Positions 7,150 to 16,423 of a stretch of 64,000 bases of DNA are shown here, one piece after another. Within the stretch, counting starts at the first letter, position 1, and each line of letters opens with the position of its first letter. The notes under the pieces were generated by a model, which was given only the letters and a program-made list of their open reading frames with translations, had not been told where the DNA came from and did not search any database. This DNA comes from Albimonas pacifica (lineage in GTDB: Bacteria > Pseudomonadota > Alphaproteobacteria > Rhodobacterales > Rhodobacteraceae), in the NCBI RefSeq assembly GCF_900113695.1, contig NZ_FOQH01000002.1:640989-704988 (forward strand). The letters are read 5' to 3'. Both the position numbers and the translations under genes were made by a program.

Positions 7150-10100
7150 TCAGACCGTGGCGGGGGCGGCCTGGGAGGCGCGCGCGTCGGCGTCGTCCGG
7201 GTCGCCCGTCATCGGCGGCGGCGGCGGGCCCTGCACCAGCCTGCGCACGCCCTTGCCGACGGCCCAGGCCTCGGCCTCGATGGGCTGGGCCTTGTAGGCG
7301 TGGTGGTCGTCCTGGGGGACCACATAGCCGCCGGCCCCCTTGTTCGCCGCGAAGATCCGGGCCTGATCGTACTCCGGATCGCCGGGCTCGAGCAGGCCTT
7401 CGTCGAGCTGGCGCACCAGCGCCTCCTGGTAGTTGTGCACGTTCTCGTGGACGACGGTGTCGAGCATCTCGAGGAAGTCGTCCATCATCGCGGTCGGGTG
7501 GCCGTTCACGCGGATCACGCGCATCGAGGCGTTGTAGTAGCCCGAGGAGGCGGGCATCGCCGCCTCGAAGATCTCCACCGCCACCGGGTCCATGCCGTAG
7601 ATCTCGCACTCCACCGCCACGGTGCGCTGCAGGGCCTTCAGCCGGTCGGCCAGGGACAGGGTCGCCCATTCGGCGCGCGCGGCCTGCAGGTCGTCGTCCT
7701 CGGCGATGCGGTCGGCGAGCTCCTGCTGGCGCTCCGCCTCCAGCGCCTGGAATTCGGGGCTGGGGGTCATCGCCTGGTAGAGCTTGTTCTGCAGCGCCCG
7801 CTCGTCGGGCTCGAGCGCGTTTCGCCCGGCGCGCAGGGCGTCGAGCAGGTCGAGCTTGCGGTCCGCGCTCAGCGCCTGCAGGTCGGCGGGCGAGATCGCG
7901 TCGAGCTCGGCCTTCGCCTCGGCGCGCGCGGTCTCGGCCTTCGCCGCCTCGACCTCGTAGAGCTCGGCGTCCGCGTCGGCGGCCAGCACCGAGCCGTCGC
8001 GGGGGTCGACCGAGCCGGCGGGCAGGGTCACCCGGGCGCGGGCGGCGGCGAGCTGGGCCTGCACCGCGGTCTCGAGCGCGGGGACCGCGGCGACCGCGGC
8101 GGGGAAGTCGAGCTCGTAGCGCAGCCGATCGACCGTGCCGTAGGCCTCTTCGCGCGCACGGGCCAGCCGCCTGAGCTCGGGCGTCAGCGGGCGCAGCGCC
8201 TCGGCGGCCTTGCGGTCGGCCCGCCCGGGGGCGAGCGCGGCCGTCACGGCGTCGTAGCCGGCGCGGGCGGCGTCATGCTCGGCCTTGCGGGCGAGCAGGG
8301 CGTCGACCGCGACCACGACTTCGGGCCAGGCGGCGTTGGCCTCGGCGTAGCGCTTTGCGTTCGCCGCGATGCTGAAGACCTGGTAGCGGCGGCTCAGCAC
8401 CGCCAGGTCGCGCGCCACCTCCGGCGTGCAGGCCTTCATGTCCAGCGCCGCGCGGACGTCGGCCTCGCGGGCGGCCCAGGCGGATTCGAACGTCTGCATC
8501 TCCGGCAGGGCCGCGTTGTAGGTCGGCGCGAAGGCGGCGGCGTCGGTCAGGGTGCGGTCGATCTCGTCGAGCTTCTGCTCCGCCTCGTGCCAGCGGCTCG
8601 CGCCGGTCAGCGCGTTCAGCTCCTGCGCCTGCGCGACGACCTGGTCCTGCAGCTCGCCGATCCGGGGATGGACCCGGCGGAGCAGCTGGGTGACCGTCAC
8701 GATGTCGGCCTTGAGCAGGGGCGTGAGCCGCGCCCTCACCCGGGCCGCGACGCCGTTGGTCTTGGTCACCGCCTGCTTGCGCACCGACTTGATCCAGTCG
8801 GCGACCTTGCGGGCTTCCGCGCGCAGGGCGATCGCCTCCATCCAGCGCAGGTCGGAGGCCGCGGCGTCGGCGGCGGCGAGCTTGCGCTCCAGGTCCGCCA
8901 GGGCCTTGTCGAGCGCGGGGCGGTTGGCCTCGGCGATGGCGCGGGCGGCGGCGCAGACCGGGTCGGTCTTGCGGATCGCGGTCTGCAGCGCCTCGTAGGT
9001 CTTGGTCGAGGCCCTGGTCTCGGCCTCCGCGCGGGCGAGCAGGTCGCGGGCGGCGGCCTTCAGCGCCTCGAGGCGCTGGGGCCAGTCGAGGGCGCCGCCG
9101 ACGTTGGCGGCCTGGAAGGCGTCGAAGGCGCGGCGCAGCGCGCGCTGCAGCTCCAGCCCCTTGGGCGTGGCGACGCGCATGTCGAGCGCGCGCTGGATGC
9201 CCGGGGCCACCCGGCGATAGGCGGCGTAGGAGTCGGACTGGCGCCGGACCGCCTGGGCCTCGGCGTCCGCGATCGCGTCCACGTCGGCGATCGCGGCCTC
9301 CATCCGCCGGACCACGTCCTCGGCCGCGTCGACGTCGGCGGCGCGCTCGGCGGCCTCGAAGTCGCGCCCGAGGCCGCGGACCCTTTCCTTCCAGGCCTCG
9401 ACGCCCGGATCGACGCTGACGCCGCGCGGGACGCGCACCAGCGCGCCGACCGCGGCGTTCCAGCGCTGGAGGGCGTCGCGGAACCGCGGCACGGCGGCGT
9501 CGGCGTCGGCCTGGACGCGCAGGAGCTCGGGCATCGAGGCGATCCAGAGGTCCGCGCTGCGGATGCAGGCGGCCCAGTCGTGCCTGGCCTGCGCCTCGGC
9601 CAGCGCCTTCCAGTGCTTGCGGTATTCCGCGAGCGCGGCCTTCGCCTCGGGCGTGGACTCGGGGATGCGGGGGAGCGCGGCGGCCTGCCGTTTGGCCTCG
9701 CGGATGCGGTCCAGGGCCGTGGTCTCGGCGGCCTTCAGCGTGTCGAACTCGGGCTTGCGCGCCACCAGCCGCCGGGCGTCGTCCACGGCGAAGGCCAACG
9801 CCTGGCGGGCGGCGGCGTATTCGTGGCGGGCGAGCTTCTGGTGGAACAGGGCGTCGGCGTTCTCGAAGACGCGGATGTCCTCGCCGAGCGCGCCGCCGAT
9901 GTCGTAGATCGCGCGCGCCTCGTCGAACAGGGCGGCGTGGCGGGCGGCCTCGGTCATGAGCTGTTCGCGCTCGATCTCGGCCTGGCGCACCAGGGCCGCC
10001 TCGACGTCGATCAGGTCCGCCACGGTCTTCATCTGCGCGACCACGTCGGCGGGGGCGGCGGCGGGATCGCGGGAGGCGACCATCTTGTCGAAGCGCAGCT

Positions 10101-11160
10101 TCAGGCGTTCGAGCCTGCGGTGCAGCTTCTCGGCCTCGCGGGTGCCGCGGGGCACGGCGGCGGCGCGCTCGACGTCCTCGCGGATGCCGTCGAAATCGGC
10201 CAGGGCGCCGGCGATGCGCGCCTCGGCGGCCTGCGCGTCCTGCAGCGGCTCGGCGGCGGCGTCGGGCTGCGCGTTGGGGAGCGGGTTCTCCCTGACCAGC
10301 TTCGCGACCGTCAGCAGCGCCCGGTTCGCCTTGGCGTGATCGCCCCCGGCGGCGGCGAATTCGGCGAAGGCGAGCGCCTCGCGGATCATCGCCTTGCCGG
10401 GCACGTCGGCCTGCATCGCCGCCTGCGCCTTGGGCTCGAGCTCGGCATGGGCGCGGGCGTAGCGGGCGGCGTGCTCCTGGCCGCGGCGGGCGGCGTCGAT
10501 CTCGGTCAGGCGGGGCTCGAGCCGGCCGGCGATGCGCATCGCGCGCACGAAGTCGCCCCGGCCGGCGGCATCCTGGGCCATCGCCAGCATGTCGCGCACC
10601 GTCTGCGGGTTGCCGGCGCGCCCGGCGAAGGTCTTCTCGAGCAGGGTCTTCAGGCGGCCGGGCGCGGAGGCCCACTGCGCCTTCGCCTCGGCCTGGGCCT
10701 TCGCCTCGGCCTCCAGGCGCAGGCGGGCCTCGAGCGCGTCGGCGTCGGCCTCGGGGTCGCCGCCGTCGTCGGTTCCGGCGAGGGTTTCGGCGTCGTCGTC
10801 CTCGCCCTGCTCCAGCACCGCGCCAGCGTCGTCGCAGACCTCGACCTTGCGCGAGACGCCGACGACCTTCCTCAGGAACGCCTGGATCTTGCCCGCGAGG
10901 CCGGTGGGGGGGCGTTCGGCGCAGAACAGGCGCAGCACGCCGCCGTCGAGCGTCATCTCGCCGCGCGCGGTTTCGGTGCGGCCGGTGCGCTGCTTGGCGG
11001 TGCGCTCCATCTCGGTGGGGCGCAGGCCGCGGCCGCCGAAGAACACGGTCTCGGCCGGGTTCGCGCCGATGCACAGGCCGAAGGGGCGGCGCGCGCCGGC
11101 GCTGTCGCCGATCGCGCGCTTGAGGTCCTTGGCCTCCTGTTCGGACATCGGCTGGGGCAT
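7150..11160 (-). CDS. Giant coiled-coil protein with C-terminal zincin motif
   Basis: 1,336 aa, no named family recognised. Residues 1-105 form a compact domain (PFGLCIGANPAETVFF through FLRKVVG). A charged Asp/Glu linker follows. Residues about 140-1180 are Ala/Glu/Arg/Leu-rich, consistent with long coiled coils or spectrin-like helices. Near the C-terminus is HENVH (1238-1242), a zinc-metalloprotease HExxH, followed about 50 residues later by IEAEAW, a plausible third-ligand Glu. The HENVHNYQE context resembles DUF4157-type zincins. The start ATG is preceded by AGAAGGAG. It lies 237 bp downstream of the ClpP-like gene and 13 bp before the acidic protein. No secretion signal is evident. Confidence 0.8.
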   Translation of the reverse strand: MPQPMSEQEAKDLKRAIGDSAGARRPFGLCIGANPAETVFFGGRGLRPTEMERTAKQRTGRTETARGEMTLDGGVLRLFCAERPPTGLAGKIQAFLRKVVGVSRKVEVCDDAGAVLEQGEDDDAETLAGTDDGGDPEADADALEARLRLEAEAKAQAEAKAQWASAPGRLKTLLEKTFAGRAGNPQTVRDMLAMAQDAAGRGDFVRAMRIAGRLEPRLTEIDAARRGQEHAARYARAHAELEPKAQAAMQADVPGKAMIREALAFAEFAAAGGDHAKANRALLTVAKLVRENPLPNAQPDAAAEPLQDAQAAEARIAGALADFDGIREDVERAAAVPRGTREAEKLHRRLERLKLRFDKMVASRDPAAAPADVVAQMKTVADLIDVEAALVRQAEIEREQLMTEAARHAALFDEARAIYDIGGALGEDIRVFENADALFHQKLARHEYAAARQALAFAVDDARRLVARKPEFDTLKAAETTALDRIREAKRQAAALPRIPESTPEAKAALAEYRKHWKALAEAQARHDWAACIRSADLWIASMPELLRVQADADAAVPRFRDALQRWNAAVGALVRVPRGVSVDPGVEAWKERVRGLGRDFEAAERAADVDAAEDVVRRMEAAIADVDAIADAEAQAVRRQSDSYAAYRRVAPGIQRALDMRVATPKGLELQRALRRAFDAFQAANVGGALDWPQRLEALKAAARDLLARAEAETRASTKTYEALQTAIRKTDPVCAAARAIAEANRPALDKALADLERKLAAADAAASDLRWMEAIALRAEARKVADWIKSVRKQAVTKTNGVAARVRARLTPLLKADIVTVTQLLRRVHPRIGELQDQVVAQAQELNALTGASRWHEAEQKLDEIDRTLTDAAAFAPTYNAALPEMQTFESAWAAREADVRAALDMKACTPEVARDLAVLSRRYQVFSIAANAKRYAEANAAWPEVVVAVDALLARKAEHDAARAGYDAVTAALAPGRADRKAAEALRPLTPELRRLARAREEAYGTVDRLRYELDFPAAVAAVPALETAVQAQLAAARARVTLPAGSVDPRDGSVLAADADAELYEVEAAKAETARAEAKAELDAISPADLQALSADRKLDLLDALRAGRNALEPDERALQNKLYQAMTPSPEFQALEAERQQELADRIAEDDDLQAARAEWATLSLADRLKALQRTVAVECEIYGMDPVAVEIFEAAMPASSGYYNASMRVIRVNGHPTAMMDDFLEMLDTVVHENVHNYQEALVRQLDEGLLEPGDPEYDQARIFAANKGAGGYVVPQDDHHAYKAQPIEAEAWAVGKGVRRLVQGPPPPPMTGDPDDADARASQAAPATV

Positions 11161-11397
11161 CGCCTGCTCCTTCTCCAGCGGGGTCTGTCCGTTGGTGCCC
11201 GCGGGGGCGGAGAAGGTTCACGGGGAAGGGGCGCGCGTCGGGCCTCGGGGGCGGGGCGCCGCGTCGGGCGTCGCGCGGGCCGCGCCCGCCCGCCCGCGGC
11301 GCGGCGGCGGCGTCGCGCCCGGGGCGGGCGGGCGGCGCAGGGCGCGCCGGATCGGGGAGGGGCGGGGCCCGCGGCGGAGGGGCCGCGGCGCGCGCGC

Positions 11398-12231
11398 TCA
11401 GTCGGCGATGCGGGTGGCGAGGCGGTAGCGGGTCAGCTCCTCCTCGACCAGCAGGTACATGTCCTCGGGCGGGGTCTGGAGCGAGTGCACCAGCATCACC
11501 GGGTCCACCCCCATCTCGGACAGATAGGCGAGGGTCTCGCCCTGGCCGCGCTGGATGTTCTCGACCGCCAGGAAGGCGGGGAGGATCGTGGACTCGTCGT
11601 AGTAGTGCTGGTGCAGGCCGACCCAGGCGGTGCGCGAGACCACGCGCTCGACCCCGCCCGCCAGCGCGTAGGGGCAGGCCGACAGGCACGCCGCGTCGGG
11701 CAGGGCGAGGGTGGTCAGCTCCAGCTCCCGCAGCCGCCGGCCGATGGCGAGCGCCTGGTCCACCGAGCCGCCGGGGGAGTGCAGGGCCACCGCGTCGGGC
11801 GGCTCGGGCAGGCTCTCGACATAGCCGCGCAGGCGGGCGGCGGCGCCCTCGTCGATGCCGCCCGTCGCCAGCATCACCCGGCCGAACGCCTCGGTCTCGT
11901 GCATCGAGAACTCGAGCCGCGGGGGCAGGGTGGCGGGCAGGGGGACGGGACCGGTGGAGGGCTGCTCGGGCCCCAGGCGCGAGGGCACGCGGCCTGGCGA
12001 GAACGGCCGGCGCTGGTCGCCGGGCGAGACCGGGGTCTCGGGCGCCGTGCGGATGCCCTCGCGCCCGGGCAGGCGCAGCTCCCCCCAGCCGGTCTCGACC
12101 GCCAGCAGAACCGCCACCAGCACCTGGGCCGCGAGGCAGAGCCGCAGCACCAGCCGCGCCGAGGGCAGGCGGGAGAAGGGCGGGCGCGGCGTTGGGGCCT
12201 CGGCGTCCGCGGCGGGGGCCTGGGCGCTCAC
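11398..12231 (-). CDS. Membrane-anchored ClpP/crotonase-like serine protease
   Basis: 277 aa with a GTG start 1 bp after the stop of the preceding membrane protein gene. One membrane segment at about residues 28-46, then a Pro-rich linker, then a ClpP-like domain. Visible hallmarks are HSPGGSVDQA (oxyanion loop, about 151-160), a nucleophile-like Ser184 in CLSACPYALAGG, and a following His in GLHQHY (H207). This resembles COG3904-type predicted periplasmic ClpP-like proteins. The domain should lie in the periplasm if the anchor is N-in. Its gene neighbours suggest a role in a membrane-associated proteolytic complex, which is inference. Confidence 0.75.
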   Translation of the reverse strand: MSAQAPAADAEAPTPRPPFSRLPSARLVLRLCLAAQVLVAVLLAVETGWGELRLPGREGIRTAPETPVSPGDQRRPFSPGRVPSRLGPEQPSTGPVPLPATLPPRLEFSMHETEAFGRVMLATGGIDEGAAARLRGYVESLPEPPDAVALHSPGGSVDQALAIGRRLRELELTTLALPDAACLSACPYALAGGVERVVSRTAWVGLHQHYYDESTILPAFLAVENIQRGQGETLAYLSEMGVDPVMLVHSLQTPPEDMYLLVEEELTRYRLATRIAD

Positions 12232-12232
12232 C

Positions 12233-13639
12233 CTACTCGGCCGCGTCGATCTTCAGGCGGGAGGGGCCGCGGGGGCCGGGGGCGGGCTCCGCCTCGGGCT
12301 CGGTCTCGGGCCGGAGATCGGGGCGCGGGTCGGGTCGGGCGTCGGGGCGGGGCTCCGGGCCATGGGGGGCGGCGCGCCCGGGGGCGTCCCCGCGTGCGTG
12401 GCGGGCGTGTTCGGCGGCGCCCATGGCGCCCTCGATGTCCTTCATCGCGCGCATGGCGGCGCGCAGGTCCGCGAGCGTCAGGGTCGCCTCGGCGCCCGCC
12501 CCCTCCTTGCCGCGCCGGATCGCGGCCTGGGTGACGGCGAGGATGAAGACCAGCACCCCGGGCAGCAGGTCGATGGCGATGGCGCCGGCCCAGGAGGGGG
12601 CGAAGTTGCCGGCATAGCGGATCACCGCGTCGGCCGAGGAGATCGGGGTGTAGGTCGTCTCCTGCGGCGGCGGCATCGCCAGCACTTCCTCGGCCGCCGT
12701 GCGCAGCGTCGCCGCGCGCCCGTCCAGCGCCTCGAGCACCGAGCCGATGGTGGCGGCCTGGTCCTGGCGCACGCCGGCGGAGGCGCCGTCGAGCTCCGGC
12801 AGCACCACCGAGGCGCGCAGGTCCTCGGCGGCGCGGGCCACGAGCTGGGCGACCTGGAGCTGGCGCAGGGTGGTGATGACGCCGGCGAGGCGGACGGATT
12901 CCTCGGAGAAGGTGACCGAGCGCTGGTCGACCGGCCCCTGCGCCACGATCAGCGCGCGCATCCGGGAGAGGATGTCGTTGCCCTCCTCGAAGGCCGCCTG
13001 GATGGGCTGGTTCTGGGCGGCGATCTGCGCCTCCAGCGCGCGCAGCTCGTCGGCCTTCTGGTTCAGGAGGCGGAACACGGCGCCCCGGCCGGCGGCGCCG
13101 GAGAGCTCTCCCGCCCGCTCCTGCTCGGAGAGGTCCTCGAAGGAGGTGCGGGCGCGGGCCACGTCGCGCTCCAGCCCCTGGGCGGAGACGGCGATCAGGT
13201 GGGCGCGCTCGAGGCTCGCCTGGTAGTCCTGCACGGTGCGGGCGAGGTGCTGTTCCACCGCGGCGCCCCCGGCGAGGGCGGCCGCGTTCAGCCAGCTCGA
13301 CATCGCCACGATGGCGACGGAGCCCACCAGCGTGGCGATGGAGAGCCCCACGAAGCCGCCGGCGGTGCGCATGGCGGGCAGCAGGCGGAGCAGGTAGCTC
13401 CAGAACACGAAGATGCCGACGGAGACGGCGATGGAATAGGCGACGGCGGCGAGGAAGCTCATCGCGCCGGTGTCCTTCAGCAGGGAGGAGACGCCCAGAT
13501 AGGTGTAGATGCCCGAGGCGACGGCCAGCACCCCCAGCGCCGCGGGGGTGAAGGCGTCGAGCCAGGTGAGGTGGCCCTCGAGCTCGCGGGCGGAGCGAAG
13601 TCCGTTGACCTCGTCCCGCGTCAGATCCTGTTCGCTCAA
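12233..13639 (-). CDS. Four-TM membrane protein with coiled-coil core
   Basis: 468 aa with a TTG start, not recognised. Hydrophobic segments lie at about residues 30-50, 60-83, 93-115 and 352-370. Between the third and fourth is a helical Glu/Ala/Gln/Leu-rich region likely to form coiled coils. The C-terminal 80 residues are Pro/Arg/Glu-rich. It is the first gene of the four-gene minus-strand cassette and ends 1 bp before the ClpP-like gene. It could be the membrane scaffold of the cassette. The TTG start is the only one that keeps the first hydrophobic segment intact with a sensible N-terminus. Confidence 0.72.
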   Translation of the reverse strand: MSEQDLTRDEVNGLRSARELEGHLTWLDAFTPAALGVLAVASGIYTYLGVSSLLKDTGAMSFLAAVAYSIAVSVGIFVFWSYLLRLLPAMRTAGGFVGLSIATLVGSVAIVAMSSWLNAAALAGGAAVEQHLARTVQDYQASLERAHLIAVSAQGLERDVARARTSFEDLSEQERAGELSGAAGRGAVFRLLNQKADELRALEAQIAAQNQPIQAAFEEGNDILSRMRALIVAQGPVDQRSVTFSEESVRLAGVITTLRQLQVAQLVARAAEDLRASVVLPELDGASAGVRQDQAATIGSVLEALDGRAATLRTAAEEVLAMPPPQETTYTPISSADAVIRYAGNFAPSWAGAIAIDLLPGVLVFILAVTQAAIRRGKEGAGAEATLTLADLRAAMRAMKDIEGAMGAAEHARHARGDAPGRAAPHGPEPRPDARPDPRPDLRPETEPEAEPAPGPRGPSRLKIDAAE

Positions 13640-13760
13640 TCGTCGCTCCCACTCGCCCCCAGGGGAGATATGGGGGCGACGCGCGCGTCATCAACGCGCG
13701 GGGCGTTCACCGATTTGCCAACGCGGCGCGGCCGGGGGGCTGCGCGCCGTCCGCGACACG

Positions 13761-13900
13761 GGCGCCCCGGGCTTGACCCGGGGCCTCTCGGCGCCTGCAG
13801 CGGGCGCGCCGCCGGGGCATGGCGCGGCGGCGCCGCCTGCCTCCCGCCATGGCGCCGGCCGCGCGCTCGGGCGGAGGCCCCGGGTCGAGCCCGGGGCGCC
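13761..13900. repeat. Inverted pair of the 27-bp GC-rich intergenic repeat
   Basis: Two copies of a 27-bp self-complementary element (core CCCCGGG-N5-CCCGGGG flanked by GGCGCC and CCTC) at 13761-13787 and, inverted, 13874-13900. They occupy the 281-bp gap between the membrane protein gene and gamma-glutamyltransferase. Other copies are near 17.5, 27.7 and 32.9 kb. They look like a REP/BIME-type family and could act as mRNA stabilisers or attenuators. Confidence 0.75.
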
Positions 13901-13920
13901 CCCGGGGCGGGCCGGGGCGC

Positions 13921-15516
13921 TCAGAAGCCGACGGCGCAGCCGTCCTTGCGGGGGTCGGAGCCCGCCGAATACCCGCCGCCGGGCAGGCGGCGGATCAGCT
14001 GGGCGCCGCCGAAGCCGAAGGAGACGTCGGGGGTCTCGAGCGTGATCTGGTGGCCCAGCGCGCGCAGGGCCTCGACCAGGCCCGGGTCCATCGCCTGCTC
14101 GCAGGCGACGCCGAGGCCATGGGTGATGCGCCAGCGCGGCGCGTCGGCGGCGCTCTGGACGTCCTGGTCCCAGAGCTGGGTGCGCAGGACCATCTGCACG
14201 TGCCCCTGCGCCTGCATCGGGCCGCCCATCACGCCGAAGGACATCTCGGGGGCGCCGTTCTTCATCACGAAGCCGGGGATGATGGTGTGGAAGGGGCGCT
14301 TGCGGGGGCCGACCCGGTTCTGCGAGCCGGGGGCGAGCGAGAAGCCGCAGCCGCGGTTCTGCAGGCTGACGCCGGTGCCCTCGGGCACCACGCCGGAGCC
14401 GAAGCCCATGTAGTTCGACTGGATGAAGGAGATCATCATTCCCGAGGCGTCGGCGGCGGTCAGGTAGACCGTGCCGCCCGCCTTCGGCGCCCCCGCGCCG
14501 AAGTCCTGCGCCCGGCCCGGGTCGACCATCGCCGCGCGCGTCGCGAGATAGCCCGGCGCCAGCAGGTCCTCGACCCCGACCGAGGTCATGTGGCCGAGGT
14601 CGGCCACGTATTCCTCGGCGTCGCGGAGCGCGAGCTTCATCGCCTCGATCATCAGGTGGACGGCCTCGGGCTCGTCGGGGCCGAAGCAGCGCACGGGCAG
14701 GTGCTCGAGGATCCCCAGCGCCATGCAGGCCGCGATGCCCTGGCCGTTGGGGGGGATCTCGTGCAGCTCGGCGGCGTCGAAGGATCCGCGGACGGTGCCG
14801 CACCAGTCGGGCGCCTCGGCGGCGAGGTCGTCCAGCGTCATCGCGCCGCCATGGCGGGCGGCGTCGGCGACGATGCGCTCGGCGATCTCGCCGCGGTAGA
14901 AGGCCTCGCCCTTCGTGGCCGCGATCAGGCGGAGGTCGGCGGCGGCGGCGGGATTGGAAAAACGCTCGCCGGGGGCGGGGGCGCGGCCGCCCGGCAGGAA
15001 GGTGCGGGCGAAGCCGGGCTGGTCCTTGAGGGTGGCGACGCTGCGGGCCCAGGTGGCGGCGACCATCGGGGTGACGGGGTAGCCGCCTTCCGCGAGGCGG
15101 ATGGCGGGGGCGAGCAGCGTCTCGAACGGGAGGGTTCCGAAGCGGGCGTTCAGCGCCATCCAGGCGCCGACGGCGCCGGGGACGGTGACGGCCTCCCAGC
15201 CGCGCTCGGGCATGGCGGAGCGGCCGGCGAAGCGCTCAGGCGTCCAGGCGGCGGGGGAGCGGCCCGAGGCGTTGAGGCCGTGCAGGGCCGACCCGTCCCA
15301 GAGGATCGCGAAGGCGTCGGAGCCCAGGCCGTTGCCGGTCGGCTCGACCACCGTCAGGGCGGCGGCGGCGGCGAGCGCCGCGTCGACCGCGTTGCCGCCC
15401 AGCCGCAGCATCTCCAGCCCCGCCTGGGCGGCCAGCGGCTGCGAGGTCGCCACCACGTTGTCGGCCATCACCGGCGAGCGGCGGGAGGGGTAGGGGGCGA
15501 CGATGGGGAAGGTCAT
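13921..15516 (-). CDS. Gamma-glutamyltransferase family protein
   Basis: 531 aa. Ntn-hydrolase of the gamma-glutamyltranspeptidase family, expected to self-cleave before the nucleophile Thr in GGTVYLTAADASG (T349), giving roughly 37- and 20-kDa subunits. N-terminal GGNAVDAALAAAAALTVVEPTGNGLGSD is the typical family opening. No signal peptide, so cytoplasmic action is likely. It is 19 bp downstream of the permease gene of a peptide-type ABC importer. Import and intracellular cleavage of glutathione or other gamma-glutamyl compounds is therefore the likely role. Confidence 0.92.
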   Translation of the reverse strand: MTFPIVAPYPSRRSPVMADNVVATSQPLAAQAGLEMLRLGGNAVDAALAAAAALTVVEPTGNGLGSDAFAILWDGSALHGLNASGRSPAAWTPERFAGRSAMPERGWEAVTVPGAVGAWMALNARFGTLPFETLLAPAIRLAEGGYPVTPMVAATWARSVATLKDQPGFARTFLPGGRAPAPGERFSNPAAAADLRLIAATKGEAFYRGEIAERIVADAARHGGAMTLDDLAAEAPDWCGTVRGSFDAAELHEIPPNGQGIAACMALGILEHLPVRCFGPDEPEAVHLMIEAMKLALRDAEEYVADLGHMTSVGVEDLLAPGYLATRAAMVDPGRAQDFGAGAPKAGGTVYLTAADASGMMISFIQSNYMGFGSGVVPEGTGVSLQNRGCGFSLAPGSQNRVGPRKRPFHTIIPGFVMKNGAPEMSFGVMGGPMQAQGHVQMVLRTQLWDQDVQSAADAPRWRITHGLGVACEQAMDPGLVEALRALGHQITLETPDVSFGFGGAQLIRRLPGGGYSAGSDPRKDGCAVGF

Positions 15517-15535
15517 GGAAAGCTCCGGGAAGGGC

Positions 15536-16423
15536 CTAGAGGCTCTGGCGCACGTCGAGCGCGTCGCGCAGCCAGTCGCCGATGAAATTGATCGCCAGCA
15601 CCACCAGCATGATCGCGAGCCCCGGGAACACCCCCAGCCACCAGGCCTGGCTGACGAAGCCCCGCCCGTCGGCCAGGATCAGGCCCCAGGTGGGCGTGGT
15701 CGCCTCGACGCCGAGGCCGAGGAACGACAGCGTCGCCTCGCCCAGGATCGCGTAGCTGACCGAGACGGTCGCCTGCACGATGATCGGGGCCATGGCGCTG
15801 GGCAGGATGTGGCGCACGAGGATGCGCGCGTCGGAAAAGCCCATGGTGCGGGCGGCGTCGACGAACTGCTCCTCGCGGATGGTCAGGGTCATGGAGCGCG
15901 CGATCCGGGCGAAGTCGTCGAGGAAGGCGAGCGACACCGCCACGATCACGTTGACCAGACCGGTGCCGAAGACGGCGACCAGGTAGACCGCGATGATGAA
16001 GTTCGGGAACGCCCACTGCAGGTCGATGTAGCGCATGATCACGAGGTCGAGCCAGCCCCCGTACCAGCCCGCCGCCATGCCCAGCGCGACCCCCAGAACC
16101 AGCGCGATCAGCACCGTCGAGACGCCGATCAGCAGCGACACCCGCGTCCCGTGCAGGATGCGCGAGAGCAGGTCGCGCCCGAGGTCGTCGGTGCCCAGCG
16201 GGTGGATCCAGCTCGGCCCGCTCATCATCTCGAGCGTCATCTCGTTGGGATCGTAGGGCGAGATCAGCGAGGCGAAGGCCATGCCGATCACGAAGACCGC
16301 CAGCACCGCCAGCCCCACCTGCGCCTTGCGGTCCTTCTTCAGGGCCTGCCAGAGGCGGCCGCGGCGGCGGGGGGGCAGGGCCTCGGTCTCGGCCTCGGTC
16401 GCGACATAGGCTGCGTCGGTCAT
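15536..16423 (-). CDS. Dipeptide/glutathione ABC transporter permease, DppC/GsiD type
   Basis: 295 aa. Inner-membrane permease with an N-terminal cytosolic extension, a first TM at about residues 37-57, and the DppC-type sequence HPLGTDDLGRDLLSRILHG before the transporter core. The ATPase-contacting EAA loop is DAARTMGFSDARILVRHILP. Its ATG overlaps the stop of the DppB-type gene by 1 nt (TGATG), showing translational coupling. Pairs with the upstream permease to form the channel. Length is normal. Confidence 0.93.
   Translation of the reverse strand: MTDAAYVATEAETEALPPRRRGRLWQALKKDRKAQVGLAVLAVFVIGMAFASLISPYDPNEMTLEMMSGPSWIHPLGTDDLGRDLLSRILHGTRVSLLIGVSTVLIALVLGVALGMAAGWYGGWLDLVIMRYIDLQWAFPNFIIAVYLVAVFGTGLVNVIVAVSLAFLDDFARIARSMTLTIREEQFVDAARTMGFSDARILVRHILPSAMAPIIVQATVSVSYAILGEATLSFLGLGVEATTPTWGLILADGRGFVSQAWWLGVFPGLAIMLVVLAINFIGDWLRDALDVRQSL

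Noticed and set aside
6943..12534. A 5.6-kb plus-strand open frame (over 1,800 codons)
   Set aside because: It lies antisense to the giant coiled-coil and ClpP-like genes. Its translation is Gly/Arg/Val/His-rich with no domain sense. The opposite frame has proper starts, ribosome sites and motifs. It is an effect of very high GC.
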